Shown here piece after piece: positions 1 through 6,732 of a DNA stretch of 64,000 nt. Source of the DNA: JBDTSW01 sp963797835 (GTDB taxonomy: Bacteria; Actinomycetota; Thermoleophilia; Solirubrobacterales; 70-9); contig CAWCRN010000026.1 in assembly GCA_963797835.1 (NCBI GenBank), positions 124,001-188,000 on the forward strand. The letters are read 5' to 3'. The notes beneath the pieces were generated by a model, which saw nothing but the letters and a program-made list of their open reading frames with translations, was not told the DNA's origin and made no database searches. A program made the translations under genes and the position numbers. Every line of letters begins with the position of its first letter. Positions within the stretch are counted from its first letter, which is position 1.

Positions 1-529
1 AGCGCGCCAGGAGCGCTCGGACTGCCTCCCGCGTCGGCGCATCCACCCCCGTGAGCGGCTCGTCGAGCAGCAGCAGATCGGCGTTCTGCGCGGCCGCCTG
101 GGCCAGCAGCGCCCGCTGGCGCTCGCCGCCGGACAGCAGGCCGAAGCGCCGGCCGGCCAGCCCCTCGACGTCGAGCAGCTTCATTGCCTCGTCGACCAGC
201 TCGTGGTCGCGCGGCGTCCACCGTCCCCAGATGCCGAGGTCGCCGTAGCGGCCCATCCTCGCCACGTCACGCACCGTGACCGGGAAGATCGGCTCCACGG
301 AGAGGCTCTGCGGAACGAACGCGACGCGGTCGCTACCCACCTCGAGCGACCCGGCCGATGGGTCGATCAGGCCAACCGCGACGCCGAACAGCGTGCTCTT
401 GCCCGCGCCGTTGGGGCCGAGCACGGCGACCCTGGTGCCCGCGGGCACCTCCAGGTCAACGGCGTCGAGCGCCGTCACGTCGCCGAAGCGGACCGTGAGG
501 TCCACCGCCCGGAGGGCCGGCTCGCTCAC
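1..529 (-). CDS. znuC: Metal (Zn/Mn) ABC transporter ATP-binding protein, partial
   Basis: Cytoplasmic ATPase of a metal uptake ABC importer; the 3' end lies outside the window (176 residues visible). Walker A GPNGAGKST at residues 38-46, Q-loop FVPQS near 72, signature LSGGE at 132-136 and Walker B LLLLDEP at 152-158. The GTG start shares GTGA with the stop of the Fur-type gene upstream, so the two are translationally coupled. The family call (ZnuC/MntB type rather than another importer) rests on this linkage and on the divergent binding lipoprotein. The permease would be expected just beyond the left edge. Which metal is carried cannot be told from sequence alone. Confidence 0.9.
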   Translation of the reverse strand, partial: MSEPALRAVDLTVRFGDVTALDAVDLEVPAGTRVAVLGPNGAGKSTLFGVAVGLIDPSAGSLEVGSDRVAFVPQSLSVEPIFPVTVRDVARMGRYGDLGIWGRWTPRDHELVDEAMKLLDVEGLAGRRFGLLSGGERQRALLAQAAAQNADLLLLDEPLTGVDAPTREAVRALLAR

Positions 530-1038
530 GCCCGCGAGGCAGCCGACTCGGCGCAGTCCGGGCACGCCCCCCGGATCACGACCTCGTGCGCGCTCACCCG
601 GTGATGGATCCTGCGCGCCAGCCCGTCGATGGCCGCCTCGAGCCCGTCGTCCTCGAACGCCGTGATCCGCCCGCACTCATCGCAGACCACGTGGTGGTGG
701 TGATCGCCCCCGGGGAGCGCCGGCTCGTAACGGGCCGTCCCGCCGCCCACGTCGATCCGCTGCACCAGCCCGAGCTCGCCCAGCAGCTCGAGCGCGCGGT
801 AGACGCTGGCGAGCGACGCCGAGTTGCGCCGCCGCCGAAGCCGCTCCCAGATCTCCTGCGCCGTCACGCAGCAGGGCTGGGCGGCGAGCAGGTCGATCAC
901 CGCGGCCCGCGCGCCGCCCGCGCGAACCCCGCGGCGCCGAAGCTCGGCGCGCGCGTGCTCCGCCCACTCCGCGCCGGCATGTCGCTCGCCGCTCGCGCTT
1001 AGCTCCGCCTTCGATTGCTGTACCTTGCTCGCATTCAT
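526..1038 (-). CDS. zur: Fur-family metal-responsive repressor (Zur-like)
   Basis: 170-residue Fur-family regulator. The N-terminal winged helix carries the typical SASLASVYRALELLGE recognition region (about 73-88). The C-terminal half has the His cluster DHHHHVVCDECG and two CxxC pairs (Cys119/122 and Cys159/162) that form the structural zinc site of Zur and Fur proteins. It is read first in an operon with the ABC ATPase (4-bp overlap) and lies divergent to the metal-binding lipoprotein, which favours zinc or manganese over iron. The ATG used here overlaps the ATG of the divergent gene by two bases, and a palindromic Fur-type box lies immediately upstream, so autoregulation is likely. Start and family are well supported; the cognate metal is inferred. 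Confidence 0.88.
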   Translation of the reverse strand: MNASKVQQSKAELSASGERHAGAEWAEHARAELRRRGVRAGGARAAVIDLLAAQPCCVTAQEIWERLRRRRNSASLASVYRALELLGELGLVQRIDVGGGTARYEPALPGGDHHHHVVCDECGRITAFEDDGLEAAIDGLARRIHHRVSAHEVVIRGACPDCAESAASRA

Positions 1039-1060
1039 GCGAATGATTCTCATTCTAGTC
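1021..1060. promoter_or_regulatory. Shared divergent control region with Fur/Zur-type box
   Basis: A perfect 6-3-6 inverted repeat, GAATGATTCTCATTC, occupies 1041-1055 and resembles Fur-family boxes. It lies inside the first codons of the lipoprotein gene and overlaps a TAGAAT -10 (minus strand, about 1052-1057) for the regulator gene. On the plus strand TACCTT at 1021-1026 can serve as -10 for the lipoprotein gene. One repressor bound here would block both promoters. Confidence 0.6.
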
Positions 1061-1976
1061 ACCATTGCGGCGACGATCACGATGACCCTACCCGCGTGCG
1101 GAGATGACGAGGCCGGCGGGAGCGGTAGCGTCGCCGCAAGCACCGGGATCCTCGCCGACCTCACCGGGACGATTGCGGGAGACGACCTCGAGGTCGTGCA
1201 GATCGTCCCCGACACGGCGAGCCCGCACGACTTCCAGCCGAGCGCCGAGGACCGCCAGCGGCTGGCGGAGGCGGACCTGGTGGTGGTGAACGGCGCCGGG
1301 CTCGACGCAGCGATCCCTGTCGACGAGGTCGACGAGCCGGTCTGGGAGCTCGCGGCCAACACCCCGGACCCGCTGGCGTTCGGCGAGCACGCCGAGGAGG
1401 AGCGGCGAGGAGGAGCACGCGGCAGAGGACCAAGAGCACGCCCACGAGGAGGGCGCCCAGGACCCGCACGTCTGGATGGACCCGACCAGGGTCGCCGCCG
1501 CCCTCCCCTCGCTGGCCGATGCCCTGGGCGAGGCAGACCCACCGAACGCCGACGCGTACCACCAGCGCGCAGACGAGCTAGCCGCCCGGCTCGAGAAGCT
1601 GGACCGCGAGATCGCCGCGGATCTGCGAGGGGTACCCGCCGGCGACCGCGAGCTCGTCACCTCACATGACGCCCTCGCCTACTTCGCCGACCGCTACGGC
1701 TTCGACGTCGTGGCGACTGCCTTTCCCGCCACCGGCGCCGATGCAGAGCCGAGCGCCGGCGCTCTCGCCGACGTGATCGACGCGGTCGAGCTGACCGGCG
1801 CCCCGGCGCTGTTCGCCGAGGAGACCGACGATCCGGAGGCGCTCGAGTCCGTGGCCGGCGAGACCGGCGCCACGGTGGTCGACGGGCTGCTCATCGAGAG
1901 CCCGGGTAGCGCCGGCACCTACGAGGAGATGCTTCGCCACGACGCCGACTTGATCGCGGGCTCGCTCGGTGGCTGA
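1037..1976 (+). CDS. znuA: Metal ABC transporter substrate-binding lipoprotein (ZnuA/MntA-like), frame broken
   Basis: Extracytoplasmic cluster A-I metal-binding protein that hands Zn or Mn to the importer. The N-terminus is a lipoprotein signal ending LPAC (Cys21). Metal-ligand contexts seen in order: SPHDFQPS, DPHVWMDP, SHDALAYFADRYG and FAEETDDPE, i.e. three His and one acidic residue as in the family. Between the first two lies an acidic, His-containing loop (EEEHAAEDQEHAHEEG), typical of zinc-type proteins. The frame breaks near 1403, where one extra C separates two stretches that align end to end; removing it restores a protein of about 312 residues. ATG at 1037 or 1043 could start translation. 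Divergent from the regulator, so probably de-repressed in metal starvation. Confidence 0.85.
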
Positions 1977-2191
1977 GCCGGCCACCTCGGCCACCGCGAC
2001 CTTCGCCGCTCGCTGCGCGGCGGCTCGGGGACGCGCTCAACACCGAGCTCGTCGCGAAGGAGGTGGTCGCGACCCTGGTCGGCTCGATCGGGTTGATCGC
2101 CGCGGTGCCGCTGACCACGCTGGCGGCGGCCACGCTTGCGGTCGGGCTCCCGGCGGACGCGGTCCGCGGCGAGGCCGCGCACGCCCACTAG
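1969..2191 (+). pseudogene. C-terminal fragment of a YibE/F-type membrane protein
   Basis: The last 55 or so codons read ALNTELVAKEVVATLVGS followed by IGLIAAVPLTTLAA, which matches the conserved C-terminal end of YibE/F-like integral membrane proteins. The usual 350-400 residue body is absent: only about 220 bp lie between the znuA stop and this stop. A GTG at 1969 overlapping the znuA stop could start a 70-residue product if one extra base near 2020 is removed. I read it as a deletion remnant or a very short paralogue. Its TAG shares CTAG with the convergent SDR stop. Confidence 0.4.
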
Positions 2192-2940
2192 ACCGAGCGC
2201 AGCATCCCGCCGTCCAGCGGGATCACCGTCCCCGTGAGAAACGACGCCCGCTCCGAGCTGAGGAACGCGACCAGGTCGCCGAACTCCTCCGGCTGGCCGA
2301 GGCGTCCGGCGGGCACGCCCTCCGCGGCCCCGCGCTCCATCTCCTCCCACGATCCCCAGTTGGCGGCGAGACGGTCGGTCGCGAAGCGGCCCGTCGCGAC
2401 CGTGTTGACCGTGATCCCGTCCGCGGCGACCTCGCTCGCCAGCGTCTTCAGGAAGCCGACGGCCGCCATCCGGTGCACGTTCGAGAGGGTCAGGTGCGGG
2501 ATCGGCTCGCGGACGGAGCTCGAGGCGACGTTCGTGATCCGGCCCCAGCCGCGCTCGCGCATCGAGGGCAGCGCCGCCTCGACGACCTCGCGGGGGCTCA
2601 GGACCAGCTCCCGATACGCCCGCTCCCACTCCTCCCGCGGGTTGTCAAGCGCGCCGCCCAGCGGCGGCCCACCCGTGTTGAGGACCAGGATCTCGACCGG
2701 CCCCAGGCGCTGGGCCACCTCGCCGGGCAGCGCGGCCATCCGATCCAGATCCAGCGAGTCGGCCTCCAGCCCTATCGCCTCGCCCTCGATCTCGGCCGCC
2801 GCGGCGTCGATCCGCTCCTGCGAGCGGCTCGCCATCGCCACCCGCGCGCCCTCGCGTGCCAGCGCCTGCGCGATACCGCGGCCGATCCCCTTGCTCGCTC
2901 CCAAGACGAGCGCAACCCTTCCTTCGATGCCCAGGTCCAC
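2188..2940 (-). CDS. SDR-family oxidoreductase, BKR-like with atypical active site
   Basis: 250-residue Rossmann-fold short-chain dehydrogenase. The cofactor loop GASKGIGRG (about 14-22), NTGGP and the C-terminal GTVIPLDGGM are clear. Where classical SDRs have Tyr-x-x-x-Lys this protein has LSNVHRMAAVGFLKTLA, so both Tyr and Lys are missing (Asn and Met align). Such beta-ketoacyl-ACP-reductase-like SDRs with an incomplete tetrad form a recognised subgroup, but their reaction is not established, so no substrate is proposed. It is transcribed divergently from the catalase-like gene from a mirrored promoter; a -10-like TAGGTT ends 6 nt before the GTG, so the mRNA is probably leaderless. Confidence 0.85.
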   Translation of the reverse strand: MDLGIEGRVALVLGASKGIGRGIAQALAREGARVAMASRSQERIDAAAAEIEGEAIGLEADSLDLDRMAALPGEVAQRLGPVEILVLNTGGPPLGGALDNPREEWERAYRELVLSPREVVEAALPSMRERGWGRITNVASSSVREPIPHLTLSNVHRMAAVGFLKTLASEVAADGITVNTVATGRFATDRLAANWGSWEEMERGAAEGVPAGRLGQPEEFGDLVAFLSSERASFLTGTVIPLDGGMLRSV

Positions 2941-2945
2941 GCGCG

Positions 2946-2978
2946 CAACCTATAGGCAGGGGCGCAACGTATAGGTTG
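2946..2978. promoter_or_regulatory. Mirrored divergent leaderless promoters / operator
   Basis: Inverted repeat CAACCTATA (2946-2954) and TATAGGTTG (2970-2978). Each arm supplies TAGGTT as a -10 element exactly 6 nt before a GTG (2940 on minus, 2984 on plus). The same interval also holds a near-perfect direct repeat of GCGCAACCTATAGG (2943 and 2962), offset by 19 bp. A dimeric regulator could cover both promoters. Confidence 0.6.
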
Positions 2979-2983
2979 AAGTG

Positions 2984-3940
2984 GTGGCCGAGGGGACGTA
3001 CGAGGTGCCCGAGGGTGGCGAGATCCACCGGCAGCTGATCGAGGCGATGAGCGACCTGAGCGGCGGCCCCCACGAGGGTCGCCGCACGGTTCACGCCAAG
3101 GGCGTCTGGGCAGAGGGCACGTTCACCGGGACCCCAGAGGCCGCGGCCCTGTGCGCCGTGCCGCACCTGGCGGGCGAGCCGGTGCCGGCGCTAATCCGCT
3201 TCTCCAAGGCGAGCGGCAACCCCGAAGCTCACGACGCCGCCCGTGACGGGGGCGGCATGGCCGTGAAGCTGCGCCCGGAGGGGGCCGACGAGTGGGACAT
3301 CGTCGCCACCGGGCCACCCGTGTTCGTCGCCCGCACCGTCGAGGACTTCCTCGAGCTGCTGCGGCTGCGCAAGCCCGACCCGGAGACGGGCCAGCCCGAC
3401 ATGGAGGCGCTGGGGGAGTTCCTCGGCCGCCATCCCGAGGCTCAGCTCGCGATCTCCTCGACGCTGGGAGCGGAGCCGCCGGCCAGCTTCGTGACCGTGC
3501 CCTACTACAGCCCGCACGCCTTCGCCCTCGGGGACTCGTCCGGCGCCGAGACCTGGGTGCGCTGGCGCTGGCACCCGGCGGCCGGCGAGGCTCGCCTGCC
3601 GGACGACGAGGCCCGCGCGCTGGGCCGCGACTACCTGCGCGACGACCTGGAGAGCAGGCTGGGCGACGGGCCCGCCGTGATGGAGCTGGTGTTCCAGCTG
3701 CGCGGCGAGGGCGACTCGCTGACGGACCCGACCGAGCTCTGGCCGGAAGAGCGCGAGACCTTGCTCGCGGGGCGGCTGGAGATCACGAAGGTGGTCGACG
3801 ACCCAGAGGGCGACGGCCACATCGAGGTCTTCGACCCCATGCGACTCCCGCCCGGCGTCGAGCCCTCGGACGACCCGATCCTTCACGCGCGGCCGAGGGC
3901 CTACTCGGTCTCGGCCTACGGCCGCCTCGACAGCATCTAA
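2984..3940 (+). CDS. Catalase-family heme protein (catalase-like peroxidase)
   Basis: Short catalase-superfamily protein (318 residues against 480 or more for true catalases). The distal His lies in RRTVHAKGVWAEG (about 35-47), followed by RFSKASGNPEAHD, which matches the family's substrate-channel strand. The proximal heme-ligand Tyr lies in RPRAYSVSAYGRL at the C-terminus, in the expected R-x-x-x-Y context. Likely a heme hydroperoxidase; whether it dismutates H2O2 or oxidises organic substrates is unknown. GTG codons at 2981 and 2984 are both possible; 2984 is preferred because it lies exactly 6 nt after the TAGGTT -10 element. Divergent partner of the SDR. Confidence 0.88.
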   Translation: MAEGTYEVPEGGEIHRQLIEAMSDLSGGPHEGRRTVHAKGVWAEGTFTGTPEAAALCAVPHLAGEPVPALIRFSKASGNPEAHDAARDGGGMAVKLRPEGADEWDIVATGPPVFVARTVEDFLELLRLRKPDPETGQPDMEALGEFLGRHPEAQLAISSTLGAEPPASFVTVPYYSPHAFALGDSSGAETWVRWRWHPAAGEARLPDDEARALGRDYLRDDLESRLGDGPAVMELVFQLRGEGDSLTDPTELWPEERETLLAGRLEITKVVDDPEGDGHIEVFDPMRLPPGVEPSDDPILHARPRAYSVSAYGRLDSI

Positions 3941-3943
3941 CCC

Positions 3944-5140
3944 GTGGAGGACCCCACGCTCGAGATCGCGGTGATCCTCGTTGCCGCGGTCGCCGCCCAG
4001 CTCCTGGCCGCCCAGTTCCACCTGCCCGCGATCGTGCCGCTCCTGGCGGCCGGGGTACTCCTCGGCCCATACGTAGCGGACGTGATCGACCCGGGCCAGC
4101 TGCTCGGCGACCTGCTGGACCCGGTGGTGGCCCTGGCGGTTGGAGCCATCCTCTTCGACGGCGCGCTCAGGCTCCACCGACGCGACCTCGAGCACGGAGT
4201 GGGGGGTGTCGTCCTGCGGCTGGTCACGCTTGGCGTCGCGATCACCTGGGGGCTGGCGGCAGCCGGCGCCGGGCTGCTGCTCGGCATCGACCACCGGGTG
4301 GCCATCGTGCTCGGGGCCGTGCTCACGCTCTCCGGCCCGACCGTCGTCCTGCCGCTGCTCGAGTACATCCGGGCGAAGCCGCGCCCCGACGCAGTGCTCC
4401 GATGGGAGGGGATCCTCGTCGATCCGATCGGCGCGATCCTCGCCGTGCTCGCCTACCACGCCGTGATCAGCGGCGACGGCGGCCTGCACGTGAGCAACTT
4501 TCTCGCGACCATCGGCGTCGGCATCCTCGCCGGGCTGATCGGGGCGGCGCTGCTGACCCTGATCCTGAGCGAGCGCCGTTTCGAGGCGGCGCTGGAGGCG
4601 AGCGCCACTCTGGGTGTCGTGCTCGTCTCCGTGGCAGCCGCAAGTGCCATCCGCGAGGACGCCGGCCTCGTGGCCGCGATCGTCATGGGTGTCGTCCTGG
4701 CCCACCGCCAGCGGGACATCGTCGAGCGCGCGCCGGCATTCAGCGAGATCCTCGTCAGCCTCCTGCTGGGGGTGCTGTTCGTGATCCTGTCCGCACGTGT
4801 CGACCCCGAGGCGGTGGTCGATCTCGGGTGGGGGGCCGTCGCGTTCGTCGCCCTGCTGGTCCTCGTGGTGCGCCCGCTCGTCACCGTCGTCTGCACTGCC
4901 GGGACCCAGCTCACGAGCGGGGAGCGCGGGCTGATCGCCTGGATGATGCCCCGGGGCATCGTCGCGGCCGCCACCGCGTCCAGCTTCGAGAAGGGGCTGT
5001 TGGACGCCGGCGTGCCCGACGCCGACGTGCTCGTTCCGGCGACGTTCCTCGTGATAGCCGCGACCGTGTTCGTCTACGGGCTCACCGCCCGCCCCTTGGC
5101 CCTGAGGCTGGGCGTGGCGGAGCCGGGCCCGCCGCCATAA
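3944..5140 (+). CDS. Cation:proton antiporter, CPA1/NhaP type
   Basis: 398-residue polytopic protein with about 12 hydrophobic segments. Landmarks: FDGALRLHRRDL in the third-fourth helix region, LSGPTVVLPLL, and RWEGILVDPIGAILAVLAYH, where the Glu and the Asp-Pro pair correspond to the ion-binding helices of NhaP-type Na+/H+ antiporters. MMPRGIVAAATASSF near residue 340 is also typical. Likely exchanges Na+ or K+ for protons at the cytoplasmic membrane. GTG start 3 nt after the catalase-like stop suggests co-transcription, plausibly as a stress pair. The short C-terminal tail lacks a TrkA-N or CNMP regulatory domain. Confidence 0.9.
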   Translation: MEDPTLEIAVILVAAVAAQLLAAQFHLPAIVPLLAAGVLLGPYVADVIDPGQLLGDLLDPVVALAVGAILFDGALRLHRRDLEHGVGGVVLRLVTLGVAITWGLAAAGAGLLLGIDHRVAIVLGAVLTLSGPTVVLPLLEYIRAKPRPDAVLRWEGILVDPIGAILAVLAYHAVISGDGGLHVSNFLATIGVGILAGLIGAALLTLILSERRFEAALEASATLGVVLVSVAAASAIREDAGLVAAIVMGVVLAHRQRDIVERAPAFSEILVSLLLGVLFVILSARVDPEAVVDLGWGAVAFVALLVLVVRPLVTVVCTAGTQLTSGERGLIAWMMPRGIVAAATASSFEKGLLDAGVPDADVLVPATFLVIAATVFVYGLTARPLALRLGVAEPGPPP

Positions 5141-5147
5141 TCCCCGC

Positions 5148-5220
5148 GGGCGGTTAGCTCAGTTGGGAGAGCGCCTGCCTTACAAGCAGGAGGTCGCCGG
5201 TTCGAGCCCGGCACCGCCCA
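5148..5220 (+). tRNA. tRNA-Val (anticodon TAC)
   Basis: 73-nt cloverleaf: acceptor GGGCGGT pairs with ACCGCCC, D-arm TAGCTCAGTTGGGAGAG, anticodon stem CCTGC/GCAGG with the 7-nt loop CTTACAA (TAC at 5181-5183), and T-arm GCCGG-TTCGAGC-CCGGC. Discriminator A; CCA is not encoded. Confidence 0.97.
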
Positions 5221-5230
5221 TTCACCACGG

Positions 5231-5701
5231 ATGGAGCCCGAGGAGAACACCCGCGCCCGAGCGTTCATCGCGATCGGCGCTCTGGCCGGCTTCGGGGCCC
5301 TGATCGCGGGGATCCTGGTGCTGGGCGGCGGGGGGGACGAGCCGGAGGTCACCGCCGCGCCGGCCGAGTGCGTCGAGCTGTGGAACGCCGACCCGCGGGC
5401 GCTGAGCACCGGGACCCACAACGCGGCCGCTCACGGCTACTCCCGCGCGCAGGTCGCCTACGCCGACGGCAGCGCCACCGAGCTCAGCGAATCTCCGGTC
5501 GAGGGTGGCGGGTGCATCGTCGTCTTCCCTGCGCAGGCACTCGACCCCGAGCCCGAGGCGGCGGCGGAGATCCACCTCGACGGCAGCTGGACCCCCATGG
5601 TCACGAGGGCGCAACTCGACCGCCTCGCCGAGCTCCAGAGCGACGCCTTGGGCGCGGCGAACGCCGAGCTGGGCACCGACGGGCGCCTGACCCCCTTCTA
5701 G
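5231..5701 (+). CDS. Membrane-anchored protein of unknown function
   Basis: 156 residues: a short charged N-terminus, one hydrophobic segment (about 11-33, FIAIGALAGFGALIAGILVL) that should act as an uncleaved anchor, then an extracytoplasmic domain of about 120 residues. Two cysteines (CVELWN near 48 and GGGCIVVFPA near 97) could form a disulfide. I recognise no family. It starts 10 nt after tRNA-Val and is followed by strong GC-rich hairpins. Confidence 0.7.
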   Translation: MEPEENTRARAFIAIGALAGFGALIAGILVLGGGGDEPEVTAAPAECVELWNADPRALSTGTHNAAAHGYSRAQVAYADGSATELSESPVEGGGCIVVFPAQALDPEPEAAAEIHLDGSWTPMVTRAQLDRLAELQSDALGAANAELGTDGRLTPF

Positions 5702-5716
5702 GACGTGACCAATCCA

Positions 5717-5753
5717 CCCGCGTACGCGGGCACGCGGGGCCGGCACGGCCGGC
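5717..5753. terminator. Bidirectional GC-rich hairpins between convergent genes
   Basis: Two adjacent palindromes: CCCGCGTACGCGGG (5717-5730) and GCCGGC-ACG-GCCGGC (5739-5753). They sit between the end of the anchored-protein gene and the end of the hydrolase gene. No T-tract follows, so termination by hairpin alone is an inference. Confidence 0.5.
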
Positions 5754-5851
5754 CGACGGCCGAGCAGCGGGACGGGCACCGAGGAGGGCGGCCTCGGGCA
5801 CTTCGCCCCGCCGGTGCTTGCCCCGGGCGTCGGGTCTGAGGTGGCGCGACT

Positions 5852-6625
5852 CTACTGCGACCCGGCCTCGGCGCTCGCGTCCAGCAGCAGCCGGGCAACG
5901 CCCTCGGGGTCGTCCCATGTGGGTGTGTGGCCCCAGCCCGGGACGGTGAGGAAGCGTGTCCCGGGGGGCATCCGCGTCCTGCTCGGCGGCCGGACGAGCC
6001 GGTCGTCCTCGCCCCAGGCCAGCGTCACCGGCACGTCGACCTTCCCCTCGTGCTCGAAGGGAGCCGCGCGCATCGCCTCGTTGGCGGCCTCGTAACCGGG
6101 CGAGTCGACGTAGCTCAGCACCAGGTCGCGGGCGGCGTCGGCCGGCACGCGCTCGGGGTGGGCCACGCTGGTGCGAAGCAGGGCGTTGCGGCCACGGCGT
6201 GTCCCCAGGGCGGCCGCCAGGAGCGGGCGGATCCGGCGTCCCAGCCGCTGGCGCTCGACCCGGCGCGGCCCCAGCGGGTTGCGCCACAGCCCGGCGGGCG
6301 AGATCCCGGCCACGGAGCGCACCTGCCCGCGCTTGGCGAGCTCGAGGCAAACCCACGCCCCGAGCGAGTTCCCCGCCGCGTGGGGGATCCCGAGATCCAG
6401 CTCCTCGCACAACGCCGCGACCGGCTTGGCGAGGTTGGCCGCGGTCGCCGGGGTACCGGGCGGAAGCGGGACCGAGCGGCCGAAGCCCGGGAGGTCGGGA
6501 ACGACCACGTCACGCCTGGACTCGAGCTCCGAGACCACCGGCCGCCAGAGCCGCCCCGAGCCGCCCAGGCCATGCAGGAGGATCAGGGGCGGCCCGCTCC
6601 CGGCCCGCTCGTAGTGAAGTCCCAT
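5852..6625 (-). CDS. Alpha/beta-hydrolase fold protein
   Basis: 257 residues from the ATG at 6625 (MGLHYERAGSGPPLILLHGL). Oxyanion region LHGLGGSG, nucleophile elbow GNSLG (Ser near 103), acid in WGEDDRLV and the catalytic His in GWGHTPTWDDPE complete the triad. The order and spacing match the lactonase/haloperoxidase/C-C hydrolase group. An upstream in-frame extension exists but is Arg-rich and lacks family similarity, so the internal ATG was chosen. Substrate unknown; neighbours give no clue. Confidence 0.88.
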   Translation of the reverse strand: MGLHYERAGSGPPLILLHGLGGSGRLWRPVVSELESRRDVVVPDLPGFGRSVPLPPGTPATAANLAKPVAALCEELDLGIPHAAGNSLGAWVCLELAKRGQVRSVAGISPAGLWRNPLGPRRVERQRLGRRIRPLLAAALGTRRGRNALLRTSVAHPERVPADAARDLVLSYVDSPGYEAANEAMRAAPFEHEGKVDVPVTLAWGEDDRLVRPPSRTRMPPGTRFLTVPGWGHTPTWDDPEGVARLLLDASAEAGSQ

Positions 6626-6732
6626 CGGACGCGGTAGCGAAACAGGTTGAGCCAGCGTGTGTTGCCAGGTGCATGGCCGGGCGCGTGCCACCGCGCGGCG
6701 GGGCGCCCGGCCCCGGGTAGAGTCGCGGCGCG

